A stretch of 64,000 bases of DNA from contig CYKH01001901.1 in NCBI GenBank assembly GCA_001460835.1, forward strand, positions 1,484 through 65,483, read 5' to 3'. The notes under the pieces were generated by a model. It saw only the letters and a program-made list of their open reading frames with translations, made no database searches and had not been told where the DNA came from. Positions 1-9,424 of this stretch are shown here, piece by piece; position 1 is the stretch's first letter; the number at the start of each line of letters is the position of its first letter. The stretch comes from Bodo saltans (Eukaryota > Euglenozoa > Kinetoplastea > Eubodonida > Bodonidae). A program made the position numbers and the translations under genes.

Positions 1-202
1 CTACACGTTGGCATACGTGACGTGACGAATGTGTCCTCACAAAGATGTTAGGTGAAGTGGTGTGACGATGTCGTGCTTATTTGGCGAATGTTCGTTCCGT
101 TTGTTTTGTTTTCGTTCGCTGATCGTATTGCACACCGATAACCTTTTTTCTTTGTTTTTATTGCCGCCACAGCGTTGACTGCACAACGAACTCACATACA
201 TC

Positions 203-1561
203 ATGGCGTCGTTGATGTCTGCTCCTCCACCGCCCCTCAGTGAGGCGGAGATCCTAGGGACCATTAACATGGATTGTGCCTGCTGCATTTGTTTCCAACC
301 GCCACTCCCACATCAAGCTGTCGTTGTCATGCCTTGTCACCACCTCTTCTGCCAACCTTGCCTCGATCAAGCGATGGCCAAGAAAGTGGAGTGCCCAGTC
401 GACAGGGCACCCATTGATGGCACTCATGTCCGTGTAGAAGCCGCAGACGAAGCGTCCTTGTCCCTTGTGCAGAGCGTTGGGGTGCAGTGCTCAGCTCGTC
501 GCCACGGATGCCAATGGGAGGGACAGTGGGGCCAGTGGGTGGCCGAGGACCACGGAGCCACATGCTCGTTTCGTGGCCATGGAGTGGTAGCGGTGTGCAG
601 AGTCCCTTCATGCCCTGCAGGGAGGTCAACAAGCTCAGAGTCCACTGCTGCCTCCATCCTCCCACCCTCAGACCACGAGTCGACGTACCTCTACGAGCAT
701 ATTCGACTGTTGTCTCACACAGTCAAAGCGCTGGAAGAGCAGAATCGCACGTTGAAGTGGGAAATGGACCAATTAAAGGAGCGACTGTACTCCGCCCAAA
801 ACGATATTTCGGACTGGCAACACGCCAGCAGGCGTGAGAGAGAGGCCTCTGAGAGCTCTGAACAACGCTTCTTGCAGCAACTTAACATTCTAGCGACCAA
901 CACTCGACCATTATTTCCCACGATCACAGTGCCTGGTGTGTCATCCCTCGACGATCCACAACAACCATCAGCATCATCTCTGCACTGGGATGAGAATTGC
1001 TGCAGTAGAAGTGCAAGTGTGGATCAAGGCACCCTCACCCACACTGGCATGCTAAAAGGATGGGCAACTGGATTCGCTCGAGATGGTGTGAGAGTGCGCC
1101 GAGGAGGCCGCCGTGCTATGATCCGCTTCCAAGTGAGCAGCGACGTTGACGACGGTTCGCAGGTGCCCTCGTCGGTGATCATGATAGGACTGGCCGTTCA
1201 ACGCCCCACGACGACAATTTCTGCCACACAGCACGTCGGCTCCATGAGCGGGTGCTGGGCGTATCAAGGCAGCGGCTTCGTATGGGACGGCAACATTGGC
1301 AGGTGTGGTCAGCTGGTCGTACCCCCTGGCGTGGACGAGGGGGCGGCGATCTTTGGCCCAGGAGATATCATCACCCTTACATTGGAACCATCTGACGATA
1401 TGTGTAAGATTATTGTCTCAAAGCAGCGCGATACAATACAGCCCGGTGCGACGGTATGTCTCGGGATGGGAGGTAGCATTCCGTTGCGTTTCATAGAAGA
1501 GGTCGTTCTTTACCCAGTGGTCTCTCTTGGGGCACCACGATGTAAAGTTACATTGCAATAG
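203..1561 (+). CDS. TRAF-like RING finger protein with coiled coil and SPRY-like C-terminus
   Basis: A 452-residue protein, probably an E3 ubiquitin ligase. Residues 27-67 form a RING finger: C27/C30, C45, H47, C50/C53, then CPVD, so Asp67 stands where the last Cys would be. This C3HC3D form is the one found in TRAF-family RINGs. Residues about 92-122 (CSARRHGCQWEG followed by a spaced H and C) resemble a TRAF-type zinc finger. A coiled coil follows at about 170-225. The last 180 residues look beta-rich, and the region around residues 330-430 (GSGFVWDGNIGRCG) recalls a SPRY-like fold rather than a MATH domain; that part is a weak inference. The ATG at 203 is the first in frame and lies after a T-rich tract and an AG. 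The ligase role is inferred from the RING; substrate is unknown. Confidence 0.8.
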   Translation: MASLMSAPPPPLSEAEILGTINMDCACCICFQPPLPHQAVVVMPCHHLFCQPCLDQAMAKKVECPVDRAPIDGTHVRVEAADEASLSLVQSVGVQCSARRHGCQWEGQWGQWVAEDHGATCSFRGHGVVAVCRVPSCPAGRSTSSESTAASILPPSDHESTYLYEHIRLLSHTVKALEEQNRTLKWEMDQLKERLYSAQNDISDWQHASRREREASESSEQRFLQQLNILATNTRPLFPTITVPGVSSLDDPQQPSASSLHWDENCCSRSASVDQGTLTHTGMLKGWATGFARDGVRVRRGGRRAMIRFQVSSDVDDGSQVPSSVIMIGLAVQRPTTTISATQHVGSMSGCWAYQGSGFVWDGNIGRCGQLVVPPGVDEGAAIFGPGDIITLTLEPSDDMCKIIVSKQRDTIQPGATVCLGMGGSIPLRFIEEVVLYPVVSLGAPRCKVTLQ

Positions 1562-1734
1562 TGAAGAAGAAAATCTGTTGGTTATTTGGAAGCATTTTAT
1601 CAGACTTATTCTCTGAAATAATGATTAGTGAATTTGTGTCACTCGCGAAAAACAACAACAACGACAAACAACAGTAGATAGACTGAATTCGACACGAGTC
1701 CCAATACCACACAAAAAAAGAGTACAATACTCAT

Positions 1735-3744
1735 ATGTCATCATCGGTGATTCGAAGAAGTTCATCGGCAGCGGTTCGCAGCAGCAGTGGAGGTTTCGAC
1801 AAAGAGAATCACAGCGTTGCTTCGGCATCGCTTGTCCCTGTCAAGCCGCCAGTAAAGCCCCCGCAACGCCCGCTGGTGCCAGCGCTCAACGTGGCCATCG
1901 CGAATCAGTGCAGCGTGACAGATCGCTCATCCGATGCGCAGACGAAGCCCTTCATGCGGAGACCAACGACGTCCACGCAGCATCATCTCCATGATAGACA
2001 TCAACATCGAGAGCCCCTTGCGTGTGTGAAACAAGTTGACAGTGATGTAGAGTCGGACGATGATGATATTGTTGCGATTACCACGCAACTGCCTCCTCGT
2101 CGCTTGTCCATTGCGCGTAGACCGTCGTTGACTCGCCTCAGCGCACCAACCTCCCAGTCAAGCACCCCTGTCCCCGCTGCTCCCAGCGCTGCGTCGTCCT
2201 TTCGCCGGTCGGCGGCAGTAAGTCGGCACACATCCGACGTGGCGACCACTGCCACAGGTGCTGCGGGCACTGCGTTTCAGCTCCTGCGGTTTGGGGCAAC
2301 CTCTGCCACATCTACCCCCACTCACTTTGTGGGAGGGGCTTCCTTCTCATCCTTCACTGGTAGATCTCGCAGCAATTCCCTGGTGAGCATTCATCAGGTT
2401 GCTGTGCATGCCGAGGACAACAACACGTGCTGTGTGCCTGAGACGCTGGGCGGTCGTTTGACGCGTGAGACCTCACTAGTGTCTGGACAACATAACGTGA
2501 GTGGGCATGTCTCCCGCATGACGTCCATGACAAGTTCACGTATTGGTGGGTGCCCCACGCCAGACACTCGCATGCATCTGAAGGCGATGATGGTGGAGGA
2601 GGCGCATCATGCATTGGAGGAGAATATGGCACGTCGTCATCAGCTGTACGCCCCTGAGAATGTTCTGCTCCGTCGTTGGATGGTAGTGATGGCGATTGCC
2701 GCCTCAGCAAAGGTACTGGTGGAATCCGGTGGCAGGAGAGTGGCGGAGTACAACGCCGTGCAGCGAGCTCGCTACATCTTAGGCCGTTTGTTCGTTCCCG
2801 TCCTTCGGCTGCACCAAGCGAAGCGCCATCGAATGGCTCGAGAGTGCCTCCAGCGATTTATTTTGCGCGCCGTCATGCGTAGACGGGCGAAGCAACGCGT
2901 GCAAGCAACGGACCTTATCCGTGGTTTGTTCCAGAACAAACTCGCCATGTTTCAAAAGTACGCAAAATATTTCACTCGATGCGTAATTACCATTCAACGT
3001 GCATTTCGACTGTTTAAACAGAAGCGCGACGCGATGGTAGAATTGAATTGCCGTTTTGTGCGCAAACTGGAGGCTTCCTACTGGAAAAGTGCAGCGGATG
3101 GGGCTCAACAAGTGCTGGACCGACAATTTCTTCGATTCTTGGCCGATGACGCAGAGAAGAAGAAGTCAGCTTCGCAGCGCAGGAGGCCGTCATTGACTTG
3201 CCACGACGACGCCGACTTCGTTCCTCCTGCTGTCCCCTCCACGTTTCCCACACTCGAGTCTCTTGGGCGGTTCCCTGAATCGACCTTGAAGAAGAATCTA
3301 CGACCACTGATCTCATCACGCTCGCGTGCTTGGCGGAAGGAAGTGATTCGTAGGACGAATGTTGCCATTGAAACATTCAAGCGCTCACAAGGAGGCAACG
3401 GAATGGCCAGCATTATGAAATGTCCAGAAATGTGCCGCAGGTTTATCACCGTGAAGCTCCCACCGTTCCGTGCGTTCCTAACGATGGACGAGGCGTTTGC
3501 TGCGTTTGACAATTGTGCAAGGACACTTTCGCAAATGCGCAGCGCACCAGTGATTGCACTCCACCTTGCCGATGGAAGGCAAACAGCAATTCCTTCCGTC
3601 CTATCCTCTGAGGAGGATCCCTTCTTGAGGTTTGAATTATCGGAGACTTCATTGCGATCAGATCGCCTGATGGAAACGTCAACAGACACTCGTCGCTGCT
3701 CCGTTTCAAACATGCTGACTTCGTCTTTCCGCCCGCGAAAGTAG
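1735..3744 (+). CDS. hypothetical protein with IQ motif
   Basis: A 669-residue protein I do not recognise. Residues 1-290 are Ser/Thr/Pro-rich and low in complexity, with many short basic stretches. From about residue 290 the chain becomes helical and basic. It contains an IQ-like calmodulin-binding helix near residues 419-434 (ITIQRAFRLFKQKRD), preceded by further Arg/Lys-rich helices. The C-terminal part (about residues 560-640) has a more ordered look (KLPPFRAFLTMDEAFAAFD). There is no signal peptide or membrane segment. A cytoskeletal or flagellar calmodulin-binding role would fit the IQ motif but is only an inference. The ATG at 1735 is the first codon of the open frame after an A-rich leader. 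Confidence 0.75.
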   Translation: MSSSVIRRSSSAAVRSSSGGFDKENHSVASASLVPVKPPVKPPQRPLVPALNVAIANQCSVTDRSSDAQTKPFMRRPTTSTQHHLHDRHQHREPLACVKQVDSDVESDDDDIVAITTQLPPRRLSIARRPSLTRLSAPTSQSSTPVPAAPSAASSFRRSAAVSRHTSDVATTATGAAGTAFQLLRFGATSATSTPTHFVGGASFSSFTGRSRSNSLVSIHQVAVHAEDNNTCCVPETLGGRLTRETSLVSGQHNVSGHVSRMTSMTSSRIGGCPTPDTRMHLKAMMVEEAHHALEENMARRHQLYAPENVLLRRWMVVMAIAASAKVLVESGGRRVAEYNAVQRARYILGRLFVPVLRLHQAKRHRMARECLQRFILRAVMRRRAKQRVQATDLIRGLFQNKLAMFQKYAKYFTRCVITIQRAFRLFKQKRDAMVELNCRFVRKLEASYWKSAADGAQQVLDRQFLRFLADDAEKKKSASQRRRPSLTCHDDADFVPPAVPSTFPTLESLGRFPESTLKKNLRPLISSRSRAWRKEVIRRTNVAIETFKRSQGGNGMASIMKCPEMCRRFITVKLPPFRAFLTMDEAFAAFDNCARTLSQMRSAPVIALHLADGRQTAIPSVLSSEEDPFLRFELSETSLRSDRLMETSTDTRRCSVSNMLTSSFRPRK

Positions 3745-4099
3745 ATTTTCCGTTCTTTTGTTTTCCGAAGTCCCCCAGCGTAGCTTCTCGGACCCATACG
3801 AGGACTCAGTAACAAACATCACAACAAAACAAAGAAAGGGAAAGGCGAAACCCTCGCCATCTCTGTAGATTTTTTTTTCTTCCACCCTGCCCCATTTCCC
3901 TTCCCAATGACCATACGTGCATAGCGGCAATTTGTTTTTCCTTGTTTCATTGTTAGAGTCATGCTGCTTCGTTGGAATGCTGAGCCAGGCACTTTTTTGT
4001 ATACTAGAACAAAAAAACCCCTTGCGAATTTGCGGCAATTCCTCCTGTTTGTATCAAATATTCTTGTTGTCATTATTCACACAGAATCTTCTCCAGGAC
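3745..4099 (+). other. intergenic region with trans-splice acceptor of NOP10
   Basis: These 355 bases separate two genes and hold no convincing coding sequence. Pyrimidine-rich stretches run from about 4040 to 4080, followed by AG dinucleotides at 4083-4084 and 4095-4096. Either could accept the spliced leader a few bases upstream of the NOP10 start at 4100. The rest is presumably the 3' UTR of the upstream gene. Confidence 0.5.
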
Positions 4100-4291
4100 A
4101 TGCATCTCCAAGTTTACCTCGTCGACGGCAAGCGCGTCTACACGCTGAAGAAGCTCGACCTCGAAGGCAATGCCACGCTTAGCGCCCATCCCGCCCGCTT
4201 CAGCCCCGACGACAAATACTCCCGTGAGCGCATCACCATTAAGAGGCGCTTTAAGGTCCTGACGTGCGAGAAGCGCCCCAAGGCCATCTAA
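4100..4291 (+). CDS. NOP10: H/ACA ribonucleoprotein complex subunit NOP10
   Basis: A 63-residue protein matching NOP10, the smallest core protein of H/ACA snoRNPs. These particles carry out pseudouridylation of rRNA and other RNAs in the nucleolus together with dyskerin/Cbf5, Nhp2 and Gar1. The motifs [10 protein letters not shown] and [17 protein letters not shown] are near-identical to the yeast and human family, and the length is close to the usual 58-64 residues. The open frame extends upstream of 4100, but homology begins at this Met, and two candidate trans-splice AGs lie just before it. Codon choice is rich in C- and G-ending codons, as in well-expressed genes. The assignment is secure. 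Confidence 0.96.
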   Translation: MHLQVYLVDGKRVYTLKKLDLEGNATLSAHPARFSPDDKYSRERITIKRRFKVLTCEKRPKAI

Positions 4292-4644
4292 GCGAGTGAG
4301 AAAGAAAAGAAAATTCAGCTCTCTGGGATGATTGGGCGGCCTCTCTGACTAAAGTGAAGTTGATTCGAGAGAAAGCAAAAGAAAAACCAGCCGTTTAAGT
4401 CCGCAATTGTGAACGTGTGAAAGTAAGAAACAAAAAAAAAACTCAAAACATCGATGTTGATAATTTTTTTGATGAGTTTCTTGATTGATGTTTGTGCTCG
4501 CTTGCTCGGTCTTTACTAACAACAACATTAAAAAAAAGCAAAGAGGTCTCTCCCTTGCACAGGGCGGCCTTCCCCTTTCCAAACCAAAAAATTCTCCGCA
4601 CGCTTTGTAACCTTTCTCCCCTGCGCACTCTCTTTAATCCCAAA

Positions 4645-5256
4645 ATGTCAAGCCGTATCATGGATCTCCTTGTCGTTGTAGGCCCCAGCGGTGTCGGTAA
4701 ATCGACTCTTATTAGCCGCCTTATTAAGGAGTTCCCGGAGTCCTTTGGATACAGCGTTAGTCACACCACCAGGCAAGCGCGTGCAGGCGAAGAGAATGGC
4801 GTTAGCTACCACTTCGTCGACACAGACAACTTCAAGGAGCTCGTGGGAAAGGGTGAGTTCTTGGAGCACGCTGTCGTGCACGACACTTGGTACGGCACTT
4901 CTGAGGCGTCAGTGCGCAAGGTTCTCGCGGAGGATCGAATCTGCTTTATGGACTTGGACATCGTAGGCGCTCAGAACCTGAAGAAGCACCCCACCCTCCG
5001 TAGCATGGTCGTATTTGTCATCCCTCCTTCATTCGAAATTCTTGAAGCGCGCTTGACTGCCCGAGGCACTGAGACACAAGCAAAAATCCAAAAGCGCCTT
5101 GCAGACGGCAAAGAATGGGTTCAGTGGTTCCAGGACCACAAGGAGTTCTTCGACTTCCACTGCACGAATGACAACTTAGACAGCTGCTACGAGGACTTCC
5201 GACACGCCATCATGACCGCGTGCTTCGACGTCAACGTCGACCTGCACAGCCGTTAA
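4645..5256 (+). CDS. guanylate kinase
   Basis: A 203-residue nucleoside monophosphate kinase that phosphorylates GMP (and dGMP) with ATP to give GDP. The P-loop GPSGVGKST is at residues 13-21. The GMP-binding segment SHTTRQARAGEENG and the following YHF motif are typical of the guanylate kinase family, and the lid region (LTARGTETQAKIQKRL) is intact. Length matches the usual 190-210 residues. The frame is open further upstream, but the ATG at 4645 fits the family N-terminus and follows a C/T-rich tract (about 4590-4625). There is no targeting signal, so it is probably cytosolic. Nothing suggests a membrane-associated MAGUK form, since no SH3 or PDZ domain is present. Confidence 0.94.
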   Translation: MSSRIMDLLVVVGPSGVGKSTLISRLIKEFPESFGYSVSHTTRQARAGEENGVSYHFVDTDNFKELVGKGEFLEHAVVHDTWYGTSEASVRKVLAEDRICFMDLDIVGAQNLKKHPTLRSMVVFVIPPSFEILEARLTARGTETQAKIQKRLADGKEWVQWFQDHKEFFDFHCTNDNLDSCYEDFRHAIMTACFDVNVDLHSR

Positions 5257-6227
5257 GGAATACAAAAACATGCAACCACCGAGAACTCCACGAATCAATT
5301 TTCACGCCGTGTGCATTTTTATGTGAAGTGGCGAAATCGATGGGTTGCGCGCAACGTCCAAAAAATTTCACCTCCATACCATCTCTATAGAACACATGCC
5401 TCCCCGCCATACTTTTTTTCTTTCATTCCTCCCCGCTCCACTTTTTTTTTATCGCGAGTCTCTTGTCTGAACACCGCTCAACAAAGCCAAACTGTCTGCC
5501 TAACGACAGGCGACAACATAGAAACACCGACCGGAGGACACAACCAACCCACACAACACAAACGTCAGGTCATGAGATACTGACAATTCGACGGCTGAGG
5601 CATCGCACATACAGAAAAGAAAAGAAAAGCAAAACAATCGCACAAGGGTACCTCACTTAAGGCAAACAAAACGTAACATCGAAAGAAAAAAAAAACCTGA
5701 TGAGGGAGCAGATCATACTACAAGCAGCGTCACGTGGTGTCACTACACAAAGAACAACAATACGAATAGTGCCCATCGACAACGGTGGTATGTACTGCTA
5801 ACCAGCGATAAAAGCTTCGAAAACACGAGAAAGACAAAAACAGGAAACAAGCTTCGAAAACACGAGAAAGACAAAAACAGGAAACAAAACGCACACACAC
5901 AAAAAAAAAAAACACCCGAGAAAATTTCCATCCACTCAAGCAATTTATTTTATAGATCACACATGATGGGGAGAAGACAAAGACAAACAAACACACTATG
6001 TCGGGTCGTGCTGAAAAGGAGAAGGATTCAAAGTATCAATTGAAGCCGCCTTAAAAGCGCTGTGCAGGAGCGTCAATTGATGAAATTCTGTGAAGGTCAC
6101 ACGATAACAAACAAAACAAGACAACTCGGATTTTTCTTTTGCCGTAGTGCTCAAAGCTCAACATACTTCTCGCTTTTCTTTTTTTGAAACCAACTCAGGA
6201 GCGCTTTGCAATTGTAGAACACATGAT
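5257..6227 (+). other. long intergenic region (971 bp) without a supported gene
   Basis: This is the longest gene-free stretch apart from the histone locus. It holds pyrimidine tracts at about 5405-5455 followed by an AG (near 5458), which looks like a spliced-leader acceptor, yet no ATG-started reading frame of credible composition follows. The second half is A-rich and contains a perfect 37-bp tandem duplication (5812-5885). A second pyrimidine tract and AG (6197-6198) serve the next gene. The region may be a long 3' UTR plus a non-coding transcript; I cannot identify an RNA family. Confidence 0.4.
5812..5885 (+). repeat. perfect 37-bp tandem duplication
   Basis: Two identical 37-bp copies, 5812-5848 and 5849-5885, each beginning aagcttcgaaaacacgagaa and ending in caggaaac. 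The repeat lies in non-coding, A-rich DNA. Confidence 0.95.
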
Positions 6228-9200
6228 ATGCGGCGGTTCACACAACGCCAATTAGTGTGGTCGGTGGGGTGGTGGATGCCTCATGTTGCCATCCAGCTGG
6301 GCGCGGCGATGTCATCTTCGAAAAGAGCTGCTGCTGGTGAGTATACTTCTCCCACAGCTGAGTACCTTCGGCATCGATCGCGTGGAGATGCGTCGCACAT
6401 CGCAGCAGAAGCGCTGCCCTCGAGTCGAAGTTCTTCCACAATGACCAAAGGGCCTCCTACACTAAAGCACTCCGAAGCGGCTCAGGTGTCGGAATTTTTG
6501 CAAAACGCTCTGACTGCTCGATCTATCAGCGGGTTTCAGGACAACTGCGAGGCACTGGTGGCGTTAGAAAAGAGGAAACTGTATGCAGTCCATCGACCCA
6601 CGTCGCCTCTCAATCCAAACGATTACATCAAGCTCTTTCATTGTGCCAAATCACTGCTTCGGAGCTCACCCCTCACCTCGCTTCATCACCCAGTGGTGGT
6701 TCAGCTCCTCGACGTCTTTTTGGAGCTGTGGGGGAAACCGCGAAGCCCTCATCACATCACAACAGCTGTGCATTCCATTGAGAGCAACACGTGGCAATCC
6801 GACCACGACGAGATCATGTGCTGCACGGTGGCGGCGGCGTTGGCTGCATTACCCCCGCGTGATGCACTGCAAGTGATGTCTGCGTGTTGTATCGACAACG
6901 CCTTGGTGGAGCTGTACGAAGAAGAACAAAGGACAGCGGCTCAAGGTCAAGTGCCACCGCAACGGGGGTCCGCAGAGCACACTGCTTCCGTGATGCTGTG
7001 GTGCCTCGAGCATTCAGATGCTAGATCTCAAAAGGCACTCGCGTTGCAAGCAGTGAAGAGGGCAGCTGCGGGAACAACTCGACCACCACCACAAGTCAGC
7101 ACGTTCCTTCAACGCATCCGCACCGCACAACACCCATCGGTCGTCGCTGTGATGGTGTCCTCCATGATACTGCTGGGCAGCAGTTCTAGCAAGTTGCTGG
7201 CGCTGGCCCTGTGCGACGCGTACGTCACTGCGTGGGTGAAGGTGCGTGGGGTGGATCGGGACGCGCTGTACGGAGTCATCCGTGCCGCAACAGAGGCCGC
7301 TGCTGTTGTCGGTGACAGCGAACTTGTGGCGAGGTTCATATTTGTGCTATTTCGTGTGAAGGGAGTACTTTGCGCGCCAACGACGACATCCATTCCAGAG
7401 GCGACATCGAGCCCTTCGCTATCCATGGCAGTTCGTAACTGGTGGCAATCTTCCCCGTCAACAGTGTCGGGCTTGTTGAGCGAGAGTGCGTTGGATGCCG
7501 AGTTCGACGAGACGGTTGCTGTGCTACTCAAGGATACCATGCATGCGGCGATCAAGGAGCGAGGCATGGCGCACGCTGAGGCGTTATTCGAGTCCTTGCG
7601 GACAGGTTGCACATGGAAGGCGGTTGCGAACATGAGTCTTGAACTCCTCGATGGCCTTGCCAAAGAGAATGTGCGGCCAACAGCCGCCAACGCTAACATC
7701 GAAGTCAGAAGCGAAGAGGACACACTCCAGCGTCGTGCCTTAGCAGTGTTAGGGAAGATGGCCATGGTGTATCCTCGCCACCCCACCTCGGTGGACGAGA
7801 AGCGTATGACATTGGCAGTGCGCCGTGCGATGCAGCTTCATTTTGAGTACATTCCGGTCCCGGTGCCCCCATCACAACCTACTAGCATTGGCACAACAAC
7901 AGGTCACACTGGTGGTGGTGTTCTCTATTGGCCCAGGCCCAAGAACCCCATCAGGTCCTTGGAGCTGTACGAGCGCCTTCCTCGAGGAAACCTTATGCGA
8001 CGTGATGTAAGATATCTTGCACTCTCAGCGGCTTCGTTTCTGCAGGGCAACGACAGCAGCGAAAGGTTTGCGAGTTTGCTCCAAGAGGAGGAGGAGGAAG
8101 TCTTGAACAACACTCACGCAGTGACCGTCAATGCTTCATCGTCATCGTCACTTTTGCTAGCGGCAACATGGACGCTAGGGTGCTTGTGCTGGGACGCCAG
8201 TGGCATTGACGCTGCTCGATGGCGTGAAGTGGTGCTGCGCCCTGCGAATGAAGAGAGTGACTTGCCGATTCTTCGAGGAGCATCCCTTGAGTGGGTGCGA
8301 CGGATATTCAGCGTGCCTACCTCTCGCCTGGCAGTGCTTTACATCGCCTGTGGTGTCCTGCAGCGTGGTGGCTGCCCTCCGCTTCGCCATCCACGCAAGC
8401 TGCTCGACTGGTGCGAGCTTGAGTTGTCAGCGGCACCGACGGAAGTCAAGCGTGGGACTGCAGACGTCATCGCAGCCTCATTGATCCAACAACCTCCTTG
8501 GAAAATGGAGGGCTCCGATGCCGATGCCCTTGAAGAGTATCGTCAGCGCCTTTTGCAGACGTGCAGCCAATATTTGATTGGCTGTAACGTTGAGAAGAAG
8601 AATTCTGTGACTTGCGTAGTTCCTCCCCAACGGAGGAGGGGAGAAGCTGGTCTTGGTCTCCGATTGCAACCACCCAGCACATTCAACCCAGCGGTGGGTG
8701 GCGGCTCTGTGGCACCAGAGGACTCCATTGTACTGCTCCATTCCAGCGTGGCAGCCATTCCCGAAGCTCATTTCTTGGACTTCGTGAGAGGGACAGGTCT
8801 TGGCGAAAAGCGCCACTGCCACGTCGTCGTTCCTTGGGAGTTGCTGTCTATGTCTCAACCAGCAGCAGGCGCGGTGCAGCTGCGACACCTTCTGAGGTCA
8901 TTGTTACACAACTTTCCTAAGATGTGTGTAGCTGTGGTGGTTGAAGAGTTTGGTGCTCCTTCTGTCGATGCTGAACTGTCCCATCAGTGTGTCGCTGGAG
9001 CAGCTCGAGCAATGTTGAAGAAGACGACAAGCTCAGTGACTGTATGGGCAGACAACGTTGCGGTCGCTTCTGCTGAGTTGAAGAGTGTACTTGCCTCGTT
9101 TCCTGGGCGTGTGGACGTCACTGGCCCGACGACAGGGCAATCCAACAATGAGTCACTACGAGATCTTCAGCAATTGTTATCGCTGGATCCGAGTCAACGC

Positions 9201-9374
9201 CTTCTTCGGAGTGTGCCTCAGCACACAACAAACCAGTACACAACAAATCGCGCTGGGACCGAAACGCGCAAGGAGCCTGATGGAGGGCTGCGTAGCAGCA
9301 GCAAGCCGGGAGCAGTAGGTGGACTTCGGCGCAATTCATCCCTGCACTCACAACAACAACAACAAAAGAAGTGA
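6228..9374 (+). CDS. large probably mitochondrial helical-repeat protein with C-terminal PIN-like domain
   Basis: A 1048-residue protein whose N-terminus (MRRFTQRQLVWSVGWW) is basic and hydrophobic without acids, as in mitochondrial presequences. Most of the chain is alpha-helical with Ala/Leu-rich paired helices, consistent with a PPR-like or other helical-repeat scaffold. Residues about 834-965 alternate strands and helices in the order of a PIN nuclease fold (SIVLLHSS, HVVVPWELL, CVAVVVEEF, SVTVWADN). The first-strand position where PIN enzymes keep Asp appears to be His, so catalysis is doubtful. The ATG at 6228 is the first in frame after the acceptor AG at 6197-6198. A 10-codon upstream ORF (6223-6255) overlaps it in another frame. 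A role in mitochondrial RNA processing or the mitoribosome is an inference. Confidence 0.65.
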   Translation: MRRFTQRQLVWSVGWWMPHVAIQLGAAMSSSKRAAAGEYTSPTAEYLRHRSRGDASHIAAEALPSSRSSSTMTKGPPTLKHSEAAQVSEFLQNALTARSISGFQDNCEALVALEKRKLYAVHRPTSPLNPNDYIKLFHCAKSLLRSSPLTSLHHPVVVQLLDVFLELWGKPRSPHHITTAVHSIESNTWQSDHDEIMCCTVAAALAALPPRDALQVMSACCIDNALVELYEEEQRTAAQGQVPPQRGSAEHTASVMLWCLEHSDARSQKALALQAVKRAAAGTTRPPPQVSTFLQRIRTAQHPSVVAVMVSSMILLGSSSSKLLALALCDAYVTAWVKVRGVDRDALYGVIRAATEAAAVVGDSELVARFIFVLFRVKGVLCAPTTTSIPEATSSPSLSMAVRNWWQSSPSTVSGLLSESALDAEFDETVAVLLKDTMHAAIKERGMAHAEALFESLRTGCTWKAVANMSLELLDGLAKENVRPTAANANIEVRSEEDTLQRRALAVLGKMAMVYPRHPTSVDEKRMTLAVRRAMQLHFEYIPVPVPPSQPTSIGTTTGHTGGGVLYWPRPKNPIRSLELYERLPRGNLMRRDVRYLALSAASFLQGNDSSERFASLLQEEEEEVLNNTHAVTVNASSSSSLLLAATWTLGCLCWDASGIDAARWREVVLRPANEESDLPILRGASLEWVRRIFSVPTSRLAVLYIACGVLQRGGCPPLRHPRKLLDWCELELSAAPTEVKRGTADVIAASLIQQPPWKMEGSDADALEEYRQRLLQTCSQYLIGCNVEKKNSVTCVVPPQRRRGEAGLGLRLQPPSTFNPAVGGGSVAPEDSIVLLHSSVAAIPEAHFLDFVRGTGLGEKRHCHVVVPWELLSMSQPAAGAVQLRHLLRSLLHNFPKMCVAVVVEEFGAPSVDAELSHQCVAGAARAMLKKTTSSVTVWADNVAVASAELKSVLASFPGRVDVTGPTTGQSNNESLRDLQQLLSLDPSQRLLRSVPQHTTNQYTTNRAGTETRKEPDGGLRSSSKPGAVGGLRRNSSLHSQQQQQKK

Positions 9375-9424
9375 ATCGATTGTTACATTCTCTCATCGTC
9401 AGTTCTGTGCGCATTCAGTGTTGT

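Noticed and set aside
7109-7786. A 225-codon open frame on the minus strand
   Set aside because: It lies opposite the large helical-repeat gene, has a Ser/Ala-rich composition typical of antisense shadows, and would be the only minus-strand gene in the window.
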